Source: Candidatus Saccharimonadota bacterium (GTDB lineage Bacteria > Patescibacteriota > Saccharimonadia > Saccharimonadales > Saccharimonadaceae). Taken from it: a stretch of 64,000 nucleotides of DNA. Below the pieces are notes generated by a model. That model was not told where the DNA came from and made no database searches. It saw only the letters and a program-made list of their open reading frames with translations. Below, piece by piece: positions 53,235-63,024 of the stretch. The position numbers and the translations under genes are program-made. Every line of letters starts with the position of its first letter. The first letter of the stretch is position 1. Location: positions 85,617 through 149,616 of the forward strand of contig JAACVZ010000002.1 of the NCBI GenBank assembly GCA_009992235.1. The letters are read 5' to 3'.

Positions 53235-53788
53235 TTAATCTTCTTCCAGGCGAACGCAAGAAACAGCTCGAGGCGGCTCGAATAAATACACTGCTAGTAC
53301 GCTACATCGGCATGACTCTCGTAGCCACGCTCGGAGTCCTTGCCGTTATGTACGGTTCATCTATGATTCTCAATGACACAAAGATGAGCGCCGATTCACT
53401 AATTGAAACGAACGACACCGAAGCTGGCATTTATGGTGAGACGAAACAGAAAGTCAGCGATTTAAGCGCACAGCTCTATGGAGCAAAAGTCGTTCTCGAC
53501 GAAGAGGTGAGGTTTTCGGAAATTCTAACTGGCATAGGCAAGCTGATGCCAGAAGGAACCGTTATCGGCAATGTCGATTTAACGGTAGCATCTATCTCAT
53601 CTCCAGTTACAATAACCGCATACGCACAAACAACCGAGCAGATTCTCGCCCTCCAGTCGGCGTTCCGCTCGTCCCCGCTTGTTCAGACCGTCTCCTTTCA
53701 GTCGGTCAGTGCCGATTCGGGGGGTATCGATAACTATCCAGTAAGCGTTACTATGACCGTTACATTTAATAAAGAAGGGGGACAATAA
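53231..53788 (+). CDS. pilN: Type IV pilus assembly protein PilN
   Basis: 185 residues from the ATG at 53231. The conserved cytosolic motif MINLLPGERKKQ, which binds PilM, leads to one membrane segment (~26-47), then a periplasmic-type coiled coil and ferredoxin-like domain. It overlaps pilM by 4 nt (an in-frame GTG at 53225 is less likely because the family starts at this Met). pilO follows 2 nt downstream. Confidence 0.93.
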   Translation: MINLLPGERKKQLEAARINTLLVRYIGMTLVATLGVLAVMYGSSMILNDTKMSADSLIETNDTEAGIYGETKQKVSDLSAQLYGAKVVLDEEVRFSEILTGIGKLMPEGTVIGNVDLTVASISSPVTITAYAQTTEQILALQSAFRSSPLVQTVSFQSVSADSGGIDNYPVSVTMTVTFNKEGGQ

Positions 53789-53790
53789 AA

Positions 53791-54315
53791 ATGAATCCAA
53801 CAAAACTCCGTGGTTTCCTCACCTTCTTTCTTCTTATCGTTATCTCAAGCGGAGTAGCTGTCTATTATTTTGCATTCGCCGAGCTCCGCACCTTTTCCGT
53901 CGAAGTAGGCCACCGAGTCACCGACGCTAACGCTAGTGCTGAACAAATTCAAAATCTACAAGCGCTTAAGAGTCAACTTAACCAGGAGCAAGGCCTAGTC
54001 GCGAAGGCAAATGAAATTTTTGCTACCAACGCCAACTATCAGCCTGCTGCCATACGGGACGTTCAACACTATGCCGACATTGCCGGGATCTCCATTACTA
54101 CGACCTTCGACAACAACGCGCCCATACAAAATTCTCGGTCATTTTCTGTGGTGGTGAATTCAGAAGTTGCTTACGACGACTTCATCGCCTTTTTGCGTGG
54201 AGTCGAAAGCAACATCCCGAAGCTACAAGTCACGCACATCAGTATTGGGCGGGCTAGTACTAGCGAAGACCTTGTCGTTATAGAAAAACTTATAATATCG
54301 ATATTCGTAAGGTAA
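53791..54315 (+). CDS. pilO: PilO-like pilus assembly protein
   Basis: 174 residues: a short cytosolic N-terminus, one membrane segment (~11-32), a coiled coil (~45-80) and a ferredoxin-like C-terminal domain ending in LVVIEKLIISIFVR. Identity as PilO rests on position (after pilN), length and layout rather than on motifs, which are weak in this family. PilN and PilO form the alignment complex between motor and outer parts of the machine. Confidence 0.8.
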   Translation: MNPTKLRGFLTFFLLIVISSGVAVYYFAFAELRTFSVEVGHRVTDANASAEQIQNLQALKSQLNQEQGLVAKANEIFATNANYQPAAIRDVQHYADIAGISITTTFDNNAPIQNSRSFSVVVNSEVAYDDFIAFLRGVESNIPKLQVTHISIGRASTSEDLVVIEKLIISIFVR

Positions 54316-54318
54316 CCC

Positions 54319-54612
54319 ATGAACATGCAACATCTCGCCCCCAGATTAATCGGAAAAAAAGTAGGTCAGCTACTTCATAGATTCCATATCATTATATTCT
54401 TCCTTATTGTATCTGCGGTCTTCGCACTTGCTGTCCTTCATTTGAATGAAATGCTTGAAGAGACATCGGTTGACGGAACCTACACCTCAGACATAGACGC
54501 CGGCTCTATTGACGCTACGACGCTTGAGCGTATTAACACGCTCCGCAGGAGCGATCAGGTTGTATCGCTACCTAAAGACGAGGGATTGCGGACGAATCCG
54601 TTCGGAGAGTAG
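54319..54612 (+). CDS. Single-pass membrane protein at the end of the pil operon
   Basis: 97 residues, one membrane segment (~24-45: IIIFFLIVSAVFALAVLHL), then a short acidic outer tail (VDGTYTSDIDAGSIDATTLERIN). It starts 3 nt after pilO. In Gram-negative operons this place is held by pilP, but no lipobox and no PilP-type sequence are seen, so it is not called pilP. Possibly a PilO/PilN accessory subunit. Confidence 0.7.
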   Translation: MNMQHLAPRLIGKKVGQLLHRFHIIIFFLIVSAVFALAVLHLNEMLEETSVDGTYTSDIDAGSIDATTLERINTLRRSDQVVSLPKDEGLRTNPFGE

Positions 54613-54645
54613 CGCCACCGCGCAAAAACGCTTATACTTACTATT

Positions 54646-55215
54646 ATGCAGCTTCTTGGATCACAGATGACCGACATCCCAGTTATGAGCCTTCACACAG
54701 GTGGGCCTATTGGTCAACTCGAAAAACCGGTGATCGACCCGTCGAACCTAATGATTCTCGCCTATACGCTAAAAGGTCCTCTACTTACAGAGCATCCTTC
54801 GCTGCTGCGCGTTGCTGATATTCGAGAAATGGGACATCTTGGTATGATTGTCGACGGAAGCGATGAGATTATTGGTCTCGATGATGTCGTAAAGATAAAA
54901 GAGCTCTATGAATTGTCTTTTTCACTTATCGGAATGAACGTCGTAGACGAGCACAAACATAAACTTGGAAAGGTCGAGGACTACACCATAGAGGCGACTA
55001 GCTTCTCTATTCAGAAACTAAAAGTAAAGCGTGGCTTCTTCAAAGGACTCACCGATACCGGCCCGCTTATTCACCGGTCTCAAATTGTCGACATTAACCG
55101 AACGACTGTGACCGTCAAATCAACCGCTAAGAAAGTGGTCGAACGAGAAAAAGAGTCGAGCCACTTTGACTACGTTAACCCTTTTCGAAAAGCCGACCCC
55201 CAGCCAGACGCCTAG
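54646..55215 (+). CDS. PRC-barrel domain protein
   Basis: 189 residues with two PRC-barrel-like halves (~1-85 and ~90-165): VMSLHTGGPIGQLEKPVIDPSNLMI and LIGMNVVDEHKHKLGKVEDYTIEATSFSIQKLKVKRG. A basic tail follows. PRC-barrel proteins can bind RNA (RimM-like) or sit at membranes. TATACT ends 7 nt before the ATG, so it has its own leaderless promoter and is separate from the pil operon. Confidence 0.82.
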   Translation: MQLLGSQMTDIPVMSLHTGGPIGQLEKPVIDPSNLMILAYTLKGPLLTEHPSLLRVADIREMGHLGMIVDGSDEIIGLDDVVKIKELYELSFSLIGMNVVDEHKHKLGKVEDYTIEATSFSIQKLKVKRGFFKGLTDTGPLIHRSQIVDINRTTVTVKSTAKKVVEREKESSHFDYVNPFRKADPQPDA

Positions 55216-55224
55216 CGCACCCGC

Positions 55225-55869
55225 CTACGCTTCGTCGTCGGGCGCGTCTAACGCTTCGCGTATCGTGTCGTAAGAAAAACCCTGCCCCGCTAGATAGGCA
55301 ATCAGCTTCTTTTCGTCATCGTAACGAGTACGCTTTTTGCTAATAACCTTGCGAAGTTCTTCGATGTCTTCGCGGTCGGTAGTGGCTAGAACTTCGTCGA
55401 TTATCTGTCTATCAACACCCTTACTCGCCATTTCTTGAGCCAATCTACGGGCGCTGACACCTTTGCGTAACTTTCGGTTTTCAACCCAATACGAGGCAAA
55501 GGCTTCGTCATCGACGTGCTTCTTCTCTAGTAATTTATCGAGCACCCGCGCTGCTGTCTCTTCGGAGATTCCAGGCTTTACTGCCCCATCTTTGCGCCTC
55601 GTGTCGCGCGTCTTCCTGTACAGATAGTCCTTCATCTCACGCTGACTTCGAGGACGCGTCAGTGCGTATTCAAGAGCCCTGGCATACACTTTCCCGAACA
55701 GGCTCTCTTGCTCAAGACCCCGAAGCTCTTCTTTTGTGTACTCAGCGCCAACCTTAATACCAAGACTAATAACCTGTGAAATGTCGAGCGAGAACCGATA
55801 TACACCGTCCACCATCACGTTTACCCGTTGAGCGTCGCGAACTTGAGCTCGGATGCCAGAAATTTTCAT
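55225..55869 (-). CDS. recX: Regulatory protein RecX
   Basis: 214 residues. Three-helix RecX repeats: ALEYALTRPRSQREMKDYLYRK, VLDKLLEKKHVDDEAFASYWVENRKLRKGVSARRLAQEMASKGV and YDDEKKLIAYLAGQGFSYDTIREAL. RecX binds the RecA filament and limits its activity. It lies 12 nt behind recA on the same strand, the usual order. Confidence 0.93.
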   Translation of the reverse strand: MKISGIRAQVRDAQRVNVMVDGVYRFSLDISQVISLGIKVGAEYTKEELRGLEQESLFGKVYARALEYALTRPRSQREMKDYLYRKTRDTRRKDGAVKPGISEETAARVLDKLLEKKHVDDEAFASYWVENRKLRKGVSARRLAQEMASKGVDRQIIDEVLATTDREDIEELRKVISKKRTRYDDEKKLIAYLAGQGFSYDTIREALDAPDDEA

Positions 55870-55881
55870 AGTAACCGTATG

Positions 55882-56922
55882 CTAGGCTTGGCCTTCGGCA
55901 ACCTTTGCCCGAACCTTGGTCTCTATTTCCTTTAGTACCTCGGGATTAGAAACGAGATACTGTTTACTCGCCTCACGTCCTTGGCCGATTTTTGCGTCAG
56001 CGTAGTCGAACCACGCACCAGCTTTACCGACAATGCCGTGTTGTACCGCGAGGTCAAGCACGTCACCGGTTCGAGAAATACCTTCGTTGTACATGATGTC
56101 AAATTCGGCAATACGGAAAGGTGGAGCAATCTTATTCTTAACAATTTTCACTTTCGTCCGGTTACCGAGAATATCATCCCCCGTCTTTATTTGACCAGTT
56201 CGCCTAATGTCCATACGCACTGATGAATAGAACTTTAGCGCATTACCGCCGGTTGTCGTCTCTGGGTTTCCGAACATAACACCAATTTTCATACGAATTT
56301 GGTTAATGAAAATAACAATGGTCTTGCTTTTATGGGTGATGCCCGCTAATTTACGCAAGGCCTGGCTCATGAGTCGCGCCTGAAGACCCATGTGGCTATC
56401 GCCCATTTCGCCCTCTATTTCAGCCTGTGGCACTAATGCTGCAACCGAGTCAATAACAACAAGGTCGACTGCGCTTGATCGAACAAGTGTCTCAACAATC
56501 TCCAAAGCCTGTTCGCCGTTATCGGGCTGCGACACGAGAAGGTTGTCGGTATCAACTCCAAGTCGACGTGCATAAGCAGGGTCTAGAGCGTGCTCGGCAT
56601 CAACAAAGGCAGCCGTTCCACCATTTTTCTGAATTTCAGCAATAGCGTGAAGTGTAAGAGTCGTCTTTCCTGACGATTCCGGCCCATACACTTCAATAAT
56701 TCTTCCTCTTGGGTATCCACCGCCAAGGGCAATATCGAGGCTTAGCGCACCGCTGCTAATAAGCTCAACGTCAGAGGTCTTTGTGTCTCCAAGACGTCGG
56801 ATTGCTCCCTCGCCAAACTGTTTATTGATTTGTTCTTGAGCAAGACCCAGTGCTTTTAGTTTTTCATCTGAGGCAACCTTTGGTGTGGTCGCTGCGGACG
56901 TGTCGGATTTCTTTGTCGCCAT
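55882..56922 (-). CDS. recA: Recombinase RecA
   Basis: 346 residues from the ATG at 56922; the frame extends to 57072 but the first 50 codons lack RecA similarity, and GAGGGA lies 9 nt before 56922. Walker [29 protein letters not shown], loop L1 [49 protein letters not shown] and the C-terminal domain are intact. No LexA-type box was recognised upstream. recX follows. Confidence 0.99.
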   Translation of the reverse strand: MATKKSDTSAATTPKVASDEKLKALGLAQEQINKQFGEGAIRRLGDTKTSDVELISSGALSLDIALGGGYPRGRIIEVYGPESSGKTTLTLHAIAEIQKNGGTAAFVDAEHALDPAYARRLGVDTDNLLVSQPDNGEQALEIVETLVRSSAVDLVVIDSVAALVPQAEIEGEMGDSHMGLQARLMSQALRKLAGITHKSKTIVIFINQIRMKIGVMFGNPETTTGGNALKFYSSVRMDIRRTGQIKTGDDILGNRTKVKIVKNKIAPPFRIAEFDIMYNEGISRTGDVLDLAVQHGIVGKAGAWFDYADAKIGQGREASKQYLVSNPEVLKEIETKVRAKVAEGQA

Positions 56923-56989
56923 ATTATTTCCCTCTCTTTCTATCTCTTTATTATACCTTTCAAATCTTAATTTGCTATAATCAAGAGAG

Positions 56990-57379
56990 ATGAAATACAC
57001 ACGTGCTTTTACTGTTATCGAACTCCTCTTCGTCGTCGTCATAGTTGGTGTCGCTAGTATCTTCTTTTTCATTCAGAAAAACGACATTGAAACAGCCGCT
57101 CGAGACGACACTCGAAAAACGGCCATAAACGCAATGTACTACAGCCTCGAAGAGGTGTACTACGAAAACGATGGTCACTACCCTCAAGTGCTCACTAGCG
57201 ATATGCTGCCTTCAGTTGACGCAGACCTATTCACTGATCCGTTCGGTATCATACTTGGAGAAAGTGACAGCGATTACCGCTACGAACCTACAGAGTGCGT
57301 TAATGATGCCTGCGAAAGCTACACACTTCGCTCCTCGATGGAAAGCGAAGACGACTTTATTCGCAAAAGCCGCAACTAA
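56990..57379 (+). CDS. Small type IV prepilin-like protein
   Basis: 129 residues. The very short leader [21 protein letters not shown] has Ala instead of Gly before the cleavage site and keeps Glu at +5. The mature globular part is short (~100 residues) with two cysteines ([10 protein letters not shown]). TATAAT lies 8 nt before the ATG and the intervening GAGAG may help initiation. It is divergent from recA and overlaps the convergent PH-domain gene by 4 nt. A minor pilin or pseudopilin is likely. Confidence 0.8.
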   Translation: MKYTRAFTVIELLFVVVIVGVASIFFFIQKNDIETAARDDTRKTAINAMYYSLEEVYYENDGHYPQVLTSDMLPSVDADLFTDPFGIILGESDSDYRYEPTECVNDACESYTLRSSMESEDDFIRKSRN

Positions 57380-58056
57380 CTTCCAATAGGTCGGCCATAC
57401 TTGAATGCCTCAACTGCGTTATTTAGTTCGCCTACTTGGTCCTTGGGATTAGAAACATAATCAAACCTATAGGTCGTCTCGTCCCCTTCGGTGCTGAGTC
57501 GGATACTACCATAGTTAAACATGTACTGGAGCATCCCTTTTTGTGAGTAACTTGCGTCTTCGACGTTCGCAAGGCTAACAGTCTGCTCTCTCCGAGAAAA
57601 GAGACTAAGCTGAACCTCCTGGATGATACTCTCGTTGGTAAGAATAAATCTATTTTTCAAATACACGTACGAAGAAACGGCCATAGCGGCAGCAATAAAC
57701 AGCATGAAAACAAGACCCGGAAGAACAATAACGCCGGGACTCATCTCCCGACCAGCAACAATAAAGCCGTCAGCGAGATCATTATAACTCACTAAAACAG
57801 TCGCTATTGCCGCGATAAGTAATGACCCGATAACTAGCGGGACGACAAGGCCAATGGGGTGGCGCCTTACAACTCGAACAACATACTCCCCGTCGCTTAG
57901 ATTAAGAAGTGGGTACAGTCGCTTTGAGCGTACGTGCCGGCGTTGTGCCTCAGCACCTACTGGAGCGCGCGCAGGATCAACCGAACGAACTACGTGCACC
58001 ATGGATGGTGGCTGCGATGGGTTAACTGTTTGCGATGGGTCTTCGTCTGGGTTCAT
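57376..58056 (-). CDS. Membrane protein with bacterial PH-like (bPH2) domain
   Basis: 226 residues. A Pro/Arg-rich cytosolic N-terminus (~55 residues) is followed by two membrane segments (~68-88 and ~108-130) and then a bPH2 domain (NRFILTNESIIQEVQLSLFSRREQTVSLANVEDASYSQKG, GSIRLSTEGDE). The family is common in Gram-positive bacteria and its function is unknown. Ends in 4-nt overlap with the prepilin gene. Confidence 0.83.
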   Translation of the reverse strand: MNPDEDPSQTVNPSQPPSMVHVVRSVDPARAPVGAEAQRRHVRSKRLYPLLNLSDGEYVVRVVRRHPIGLVVPLVIGSLLIAAIATVLVSYNDLADGFIVAGREMSPGVIVLPGLVFMLFIAAAMAVSSYVYLKNRFILTNESIIQEVQLSLFSRREQTVSLANVEDASYSQKGMLQYMFNYGSIRLSTEGDETTYRFDYVSNPKDQVGELNNAVEAFKYGRPIGS

Positions 58057-58086
58057 AATGTTACCCCCTTATGTATTCAGTATACC

Positions 58087-59118
58087 TTATTCCGAAGGCG
58101 TATCGTCTTTGGAGGCATGGTTCTTTCCGAGGTGCGTATGAGCACGAGCAGTTGCTCGCCTTCCCCTTGGAGTACGCTCGAGCAAACCAATCTGCAACAA
58201 ATATGGTTCATAGAAATCTTCAATTGTCGTCGTCTCGTCACCAGTTAGCGCGGCAAGTGTCGTTAACCCGACGGGGTTACTTCCGTACATATCGATCATA
58301 CGACTAAGCAAGTTCCTGTCTCCCGGATCGAGGCCAAGGTCGTCGACTTCCAGCAACGTCAGTGCCTTTATGGTCGTTTCAACATCGATAATACCGTCAC
58401 CGTTAACGTCCGCGTAATCACGCACTCGCTTCAGCAGCCGGTTTGCCACACGAGGCGTCAACCTGGCGCGCGTTGAAAGCATTTCCGCTGCTTCTTTTTT
58501 AATGTCACTCCCCAAAATAGATGCCGCTCGGGTAATAATATGGCCAATTTCATCTGCATTATAAAAATCGAGTCGATATATGTGGCCGAAACGATCGCGC
58601 AACGGCGCGGCTAGCGCACCGGTTCGTGTTGTCGCGCCAATGACAGTAAACTTCGGGAGATCAAGTCTCACGCTTCGAGCCGCTGGGCCTTTGCCAATCA
58701 TAATATCGAGCTTATAATCTTCCATTGCCGAATAAAGCACTTCTTCAACCGATCGACTTAATCGATGGATTTCATCAATGAATAGAATGTCCCCATCTTG
58801 AAGGCTAGTCAGAATGCTCGCTAGGTCACCGGCTCGCTCAATAGCTGGGCCAGCCGTGACACGAATATTTGCCTTCATCTCATTTGCAATGACCGTCGCC
58901 ATTGTCGTCTTTCCTAGTCCGGGCGGCCCATAAAGAAGAATGTGGTCAAGCGGCTCGCCCCGTTTAGTCGCGGCATCTATGGCAAGTTGTAGGTTTTTTT
59001 TAAGTCTATTCTGTCCAACATATTCACTAAACGATTGTGGTCGAAGTGTTACCTCAATAATCGCCTCGTCTGGATCGTCATCGAATGCAGTAGTGTGAAC
59101 GATTCTCTCAATAGCCAT
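58087..59118 (-). CDS. ruvB: Holliday junction branch migration ATPase RuvB
   Basis: 343 residues. AAA+ domain with [18 protein letters not shown], Walker [12 protein letters not shown], Walker [12 protein letters not shown], sensor 1 [11 protein letters not shown], arginine finger PLRDRFG, then the winged-helix domain ending [13 protein letters not shown]. RuvB drives branch migration with RuvA. A strong GAGGGGGT site sits before the ATG; ruvA is 3 nt upstream, so ruvA-ruvB is an operon. Confidence 0.99.
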   Translation of the reverse strand: MAIERIVHTTAFDDDPDEAIIEVTLRPQSFSEYVGQNRLKKNLQLAIDAATKRGEPLDHILLYGPPGLGKTTMATVIANEMKANIRVTAGPAIERAGDLASILTSLQDGDILFIDEIHRLSRSVEEVLYSAMEDYKLDIMIGKGPAARSVRLDLPKFTVIGATTRTGALAAPLRDRFGHIYRLDFYNADEIGHIITRAASILGSDIKKEAAEMLSTRARLTPRVANRLLKRVRDYADVNGDGIIDVETTIKALTLLEVDDLGLDPGDRNLLSRMIDMYGSNPVGLTTLAALTGDETTTIEDFYEPYLLQIGLLERTPRGRRATARAHTHLGKNHASKDDTPSE

Positions 59119-59121
59119 AGT

Positions 59122-59691
59122 TTACCCCCTCAGCGCCATTCGCACGCGATCAGCAGTACTACCATTCTTTGGAACTGACTCAAGGGCGGCCGTTGCATCA
59201 GCGAGCGTATACCCAAGCGCCATAAGTGCTTCAAGTGCTTCATCTCCTGCCATAACGACGCTTGAACCAGACGATTGCGCAACCGAAACTGCAAGCCCAA
59301 CTTTATCAGACAGGTCAACTACCACTCGTTCGGCAATTTTCTTACCAACACCGCTCGCTTTTGAAATAAATCCACTATCCCCACTAGCTATCGCGTTTCG
59401 GACCTCTTCGCTACTGCTAAGTGAAAGAATTGCAAGACCCGCCTTTGGTCCAACACCCTGAACTGTAATAAGAAGTTCAAATAGCTTCTTCGCCACAAGC
59501 GACGAAAAACCAAAAAGTTCCTGAGATTGTTCACGAATATGATGATACGTATAGAGCTTCACCTCTTCTCCAAGCACGACCTTTTCTGCGTCGTAAAGAG
59601 GTACCTGCACCTCGTACCCAATACCCTGAACATCAACAATCACAGAGTTAATAAACTTCTCGGCAACAACACCAGACACATGGGCAATCAT
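59122..59691 (-). CDS. ruvA: Holliday junction DNA helicase subunit RuvA
   Basis: 189 residues from the ATG at 59691 (CATAAT lies 6 nt upstream). OB domain (IAHVSGVVAEKFINSVIVDVQGIGYEVQVP), two helix-hairpin-helix motifs (LLITVQGVGPKAGLAIL, SKASGVGKKIAERVV) and the flexible C-terminal domain III that contacts RuvB (DEALEALMALGYTLADATAAL). ruvC is 0.7 kb further on the same strand, separated by an opposite-strand gene. Confidence 0.98.
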   Translation of the reverse strand: MIAHVSGVVAEKFINSVIVDVQGIGYEVQVPLYDAEKVVLGEEVKLYTYHHIREQSQELFGFSSLVAKKLFELLITVQGVGPKAGLAILSLSSSEEVRNAIASGDSGFISKASGVGKKIAERVVVDLSDKVGLAVSVAQSSGSSVVMAGDEALEALMALGYTLADATAALESVPKNGSTADRVRMALRG

Positions 59692-59771
59692 ACGTCTATT
59701 ATGACACATCTACCGCAATAGCACGAAAAGGCGTATACTTTTACTGCTTGTGCCCATAAGGAGTTAACTGC

Positions 59772-60323
59772 GTGCAAAAAAATATTGAAACAATTTCACC
59801 AGATCAACAGTTCACCATGCTAAGTGCCATCATTGGTCCGTATGGGCGCTATGTTCGTTGTGGTAAATATGCAGATAGTCGGCTAGTCGCAAATTTCGAA
59901 GAACGAGAACTAGAAAGACACGTCGGCTACCTAGACCCGCGACCCGATTATATTCAAGTGATAGGTGAACGGCTTCTGCAGAGACTCATTGAGTCAACGC
60001 CCGTTACGTTTGACGCAGGCAGGCATCTTAGCGCTCATAAACAACCACGCTATGAACGAGAGTTCTTTACAAAAGAAGCTGGCCATTTCGCGCCAATAAT
60101 TCATCCTTTTTTTGCAAAAATAGCACTGTCAAAAACTATTGAACTCACCGACGGCACTCCGTTCGAAGACGGCTCGGCAGATTCGAATCTACTAGGTGGA
60201 CGGCTTCTTTTTACGGACATAAACTCTACTGTCTATGCAAGCTTTGACGCCATCGCGGCACGAGCATCAGACCCCCGTCACCCACACAGGCTCACTAAAG
60301 CCCCGCCTAAGCGCGCGTCATAA
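59772..60323 (+). CDS. Conserved-looking protein of unknown function
   Basis: 183 residues, soluble, no membrane segment. GTG start preceded by AAGGAG at 8 nt. The sequence SDQQF..AIIGPYGRYVRCGKYADSR and HFAPIIHPFFAKIALSKTIELTDG were not recognised. Mixed alpha/beta character; basic end (HRLTKAPPKRAS). It lies between ruvA and ruvC on the opposite strand and overlaps the end of ruvC by 17 nt. No function is proposed. Confidence 0.6.
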   Translation: MQKNIETISPDQQFTMLSAIIGPYGRYVRCGKYADSRLVANFEERELERHVGYLDPRPDYIQVIGERLLQRLIESTPVTFDAGRHLSAHKQPRYEREFFTKEAGHFAPIIHPFFAKIALSKTIELTDGTPFEDGSADSNLLGGRLLFTDINSTVYASFDAIAARASDPRHPHRLTKAPPKRAS

Positions 60324-60780
60324 AAAAATGCGTCACAGCTGCCGCTATGGCGTCGGCTGCATCGTCCGGTTTCGGCACCTCTTTTAGCCCAAGCTGTAAA
60401 CGAACCATCTCTTGCATCTGCTTTTTGTCTGCTTTTCCATAACCAGTTAGCGTCTGCTTAATTTGTTGCGGTGTATATTCGGCAATCGGTACGCCGTGCT
60501 GCCTTGCAACAAGTAATGCAACACCTCGAGCCTCAGCTACTGACATGGCAGTAGTAATATTTTTTGAAAAAAACAATTTTTCAACTGAACATGCGTCTGG
60601 TTTTGTCGCATCAAAAATTGACGTCAAGCTATCGTAAATATCCTCAAGCCGTTCGTCATGAGGCGTATGCGCCGGAGTCCGGATAACCCCAGCATCAACA
60701 AGACTTACGCCTTTTTGGCCAGCATCAACAACACCAAACCCCATAATGCCCGTCCCAGGATCTATACCAAGTATTCTCAT
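60307..60780 (-). CDS. ruvC: Holliday junction resolvase RuvC
   Basis: 157 residues, RNase H fold. Catalytic acidic residues are in GIDPGTGIMGFG (Asp7), VEKLFFSKN (Glu) and KPDDAADAIAAA (two Asp). RuvC cuts Holliday junctions bound by RuvAB. TATACT ends 7 nt before the ATG, so it has a leaderless promoter of its own. Its last 17 nt overlap a convergent gene of unknown function. Confidence 0.97.
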   Translation of the reverse strand: MRILGIDPGTGIMGFGVVDAGQKGVSLVDAGVIRTPAHTPHDERLEDIYDSLTSIFDATKPDACSVEKLFFSKNITTAMSVAEARGVALLVARQHGVPIAEYTPQQIKQTLTGYGKADKKQMQEMVRLQLGLKEVPKPDDAADAIAAAVTHFFMTRA

Positions 60781-60795
60781 GCCTCTTAGTATAGG

Positions 60796-62274
60796 TTACT
60801 TTTTGACTCTGAAAAGCCTCGCCTTAAGCTTTACGATAAATTGATGCACTTCGACGCGCCACTCCCACCCGGCGTATGCCAGTGCGCCTGAAACAACTAA
60901 TCCTACGACAACCCATACATACCATGAACTTTGCTGTTGAGCCACTTCTTGCACGCCCTTCACCTCGTGAGGGGCATCGGTCATGCTGACAATATTCCGG
61001 CAACGGTTCGTCTCTGGGTTGCGCTCTTGACCTTCTTTGCAGGGCGCAAGCTCTGTCGTCTTAGTTGATACTGACCGGCAGCGATTCGTGTCGGGATTCC
61101 TCTCCTGACCTTCCCTACAAGGCGTCAGCGACGAAGATGAAGTGCTGGATGTGCTTATGAGACGGCATCTGTTCGTTTCTGGATTACGATACTGGTTCGG
61201 TGCACATGGTTTAAGTGATGGGGTTTCAGCTACGGGTGTCTCGGTTTTAGTTTCGTCAGTCACCTTGCTTGGAGTGTTCTCTGTTCCTGGAGTCGGGAGA
61301 TTTGTATATTGCCATACGCCAGTAATATTTGCCCACGCCATATCATCCTTGGGGTCTAAGTAATTAACTTCATCAACCACCATAGAGTTATACTGCAGAG
61401 CAACTCGACTATTCGTATTAAGAAGCGTGAATGTGAAGTCCAGATGTGTATAGAACCTATAGCCGCCCGGCTCAAGTTGCTCGTCTGGCAAGCTAACTAT
61501 TTTTTCAAGATCTTTGCCTATGAGAAGCTGATAATTACCAAGGTCTATGGCATCTGCGCCGCTGTTGTATAGCTCTATATATTCAAGCCCCGCATCGCTA
61601 CCTTTGGGGTTTGGGAGAATTTCTGACAACCGTAAATATACTGGAGGCACATACGGCTCTTCTGGGTCGGGGTCTTCAGGGTATGGCTCACCAAGCAGCA
61701 CCGCACCATTAATTTCAATTTGGTCTCTTAATACAACGTTCCAGTCATTTATGATATCTGCATCTTGGTAGTACCACGTCGGAGGAATACCAAAGCGATC
61801 ACGGCGCCAGATATACTGGCTTCCGATGCTCTCCATCCACGTGTGATTATCGACGAGCTCACCTACTTCATTAACAAGCGAAATAGTATCGGAACTCGCA
61901 ACAATGCTCCCCCAACTATTGTTAGCTGGAATATACCGAGCGGCATACGACCCCGCGGACATTTGTTGCGCCAAAGAGTCCGAAACAATAACAGCAAAGG
62001 AGTACTCGGGAAGAAATAGCTGTGTGTATGGACCGTCTTTCCCTAAGCACACAAACTCAACATCCGATTTATTAGTTAGGCACCAGTTCGTCAGATCGAC
62101 AGGACTTGGCGACATATTATATAGCACCACCATTTCATCGAGCGGGCTGTCGATACCTCCCGGCTGAACTTCCACAATTTTTATATATGCCGAAGACGCG
62201 TATGTAGGGGAAACATACGCACTGCCTACGAGAACCACCAAACCCAGTATTAGTCCACGAAATGTCTTCAGCAT
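60796..62274 (-). CDS. Surface protein with two lamin-tail domains and Cys-rich repeats
   Basis: 492 residues. Signal peptide (1-26, LGLVVLVGSAYVSPTYA), a lamin-tail domain at ~27-150 (IKIVEVQPGG, DEMVVLYNMSPSPVDLTNWCL), a second at ~213-330 (LRLSEILPNPKGSD, EYIELYNSGADAIDLGNYQL), then three ~25-residue repeats with CxxxQxRNPxTNRCR (357-371, 386-400, 412-426) joined by Ser/Thr-rich linkers. A membrane anchor (451-470) and a basic cytosolic tail end it. Lamin-tail domains in bacteria are found on secreted or surface proteins and nucleases; no nuclease domain is here. TATACT lies 7 nt before the ATG. Confidence 0.85.
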   Translation of the reverse strand: MLKTFRGLILGLVVLVGSAYVSPTYASSAYIKIVEVQPGGIDSPLDEMVVLYNMSPSPVDLTNWCLTNKSDVEFVCLGKDGPYTQLFLPEYSFAVIVSDSLAQQMSAGSYAARYIPANNSWGSIVASSDTISLVNEVGELVDNHTWMESIGSQYIWRRDRFGIPPTWYYQDADIINDWNVVLRDQIEINGAVLLGEPYPEDPDPEEPYVPPVYLRLSEILPNPKGSDAGLEYIELYNSGADAIDLGNYQLLIGKDLEKIVSLPDEQLEPGGYRFYTHLDFTFTLLNTNSRVALQYNSMVVDEVNYLDPKDDMAWANITGVWQYTNLPTPGTENTPSKVTDETKTETPVAETPSLKPCAPNQYRNPETNRCRLISTSSTSSSSLTPCREGQERNPDTNRCRSVSTKTTELAPCKEGQERNPETNRCRNIVSMTDAPHEVKGVQEVAQQQSSWYVWVVVGLVVSGALAYAGWEWRVEVHQFIVKLKARLFRVKK

Positions 62275-62306
62275 AGACTCAAGTATACTGACGAAATATG
62301 AACTAG

Positions 62307-63017
62307 TTAGGCAATGTCGGCGTTTGTGTGAACGTTTGTGACGTCATCAAGCTCATCGAGCGCATCGAGCAGTTTCATCACCTTACCGGCAGCCTCTTCG
62401 TCCTCAATGGTTACAGACACGTTCGGGACGTACTGAAGCTCTGCGCTGACTACACTTAAACCAGCGTCGACAAGCGCCGTACGCACTTTTGCGAGGTCTT
62501 TTTGATCGGTATAGACAATCGTCTCGTCGTCTTCTTCAACTGCATCTTCGGCACCAGCCTCGAGAATAGTCAACAGGGCGTCCTCGCCAGTCTCGGACAC
62601 TACAATCACGCCCTTACGATCGAACTGGAACATTACACTTCCGGCATCGGCAATGCGGCCACCATTCTTCGTTAAAGCACTACGAACATCGGGAAATGTG
62701 CGGTTTTTGTTGTCAGTTGCTGTTTCGATAATAATACCAACGCCACCAGGCCCCATGCCTTCATAGGTGACTTCTTCTAACGCAGCGGCGTTTTTGTCGG
62801 CAACTCGATCAATAGCTCGCTGAATATTTGCGGCTGGCATGTTTGCTTGCTTGGCTTTTTCAATAGCAATAGCGAGTGATGAATTCATAGTTGGATCGAG
62901 GCCACTACGTGCGGCAATGGCAATCTGATTACCAATTCGCGTAAAGACAGCGCCCCGCTTAGCATCGTTGGCGCCTTTGTCTCGTTTAATTTTTGACCAT
63001 TTACTGTGTCCAGACAT
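62307..63017 (-). CDS. YebC/PmpR-family transcriptional/translational regulator
   Basis: 236 residues from the ATG at 63017. The frame runs to 63152 but those codons cross the candidate small RNA's terminator; TATAAT (63025-63030) ends 7 nt before 63017. MSGHSKWSKIKRDKGANDAKRG is the family start, and ARSGLDPTMNSSLAIAIEKAKQANMPAANIQRAIDR, EEVTYEGMGPGGVGIIIE and the C-terminal DALDELDDVTNVHTN complete the three-domain fold. Recent work on this family points to relief of ribosome stalling as well as transcription control. Confidence 0.96.
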   Translation of the reverse strand: MSGHSKWSKIKRDKGANDAKRGAVFTRIGNQIAIAARSGLDPTMNSSLAIAIEKAKQANMPAANIQRAIDRVADKNAAALEEVTYEGMGPGGVGIIIETATDNKNRTFPDVRSALTKNGGRIADAGSVMFQFDRKGVIVVSETGEDALLTILEAGAEDAVEEDDETIVYTDQKDLAKVRTALVDAGLSVVSAELQYVPNVSVTIEDEEAAGKVMKLLDALDELDDVTNVHTNADIA

Positions 63018-63024
63018 ATAAAGG

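Noticed and set aside
54319..54612. Calling the last pil-operon gene pilP
   Set aside because: Position fits but there is no lipobox and no PilP-type sequence.
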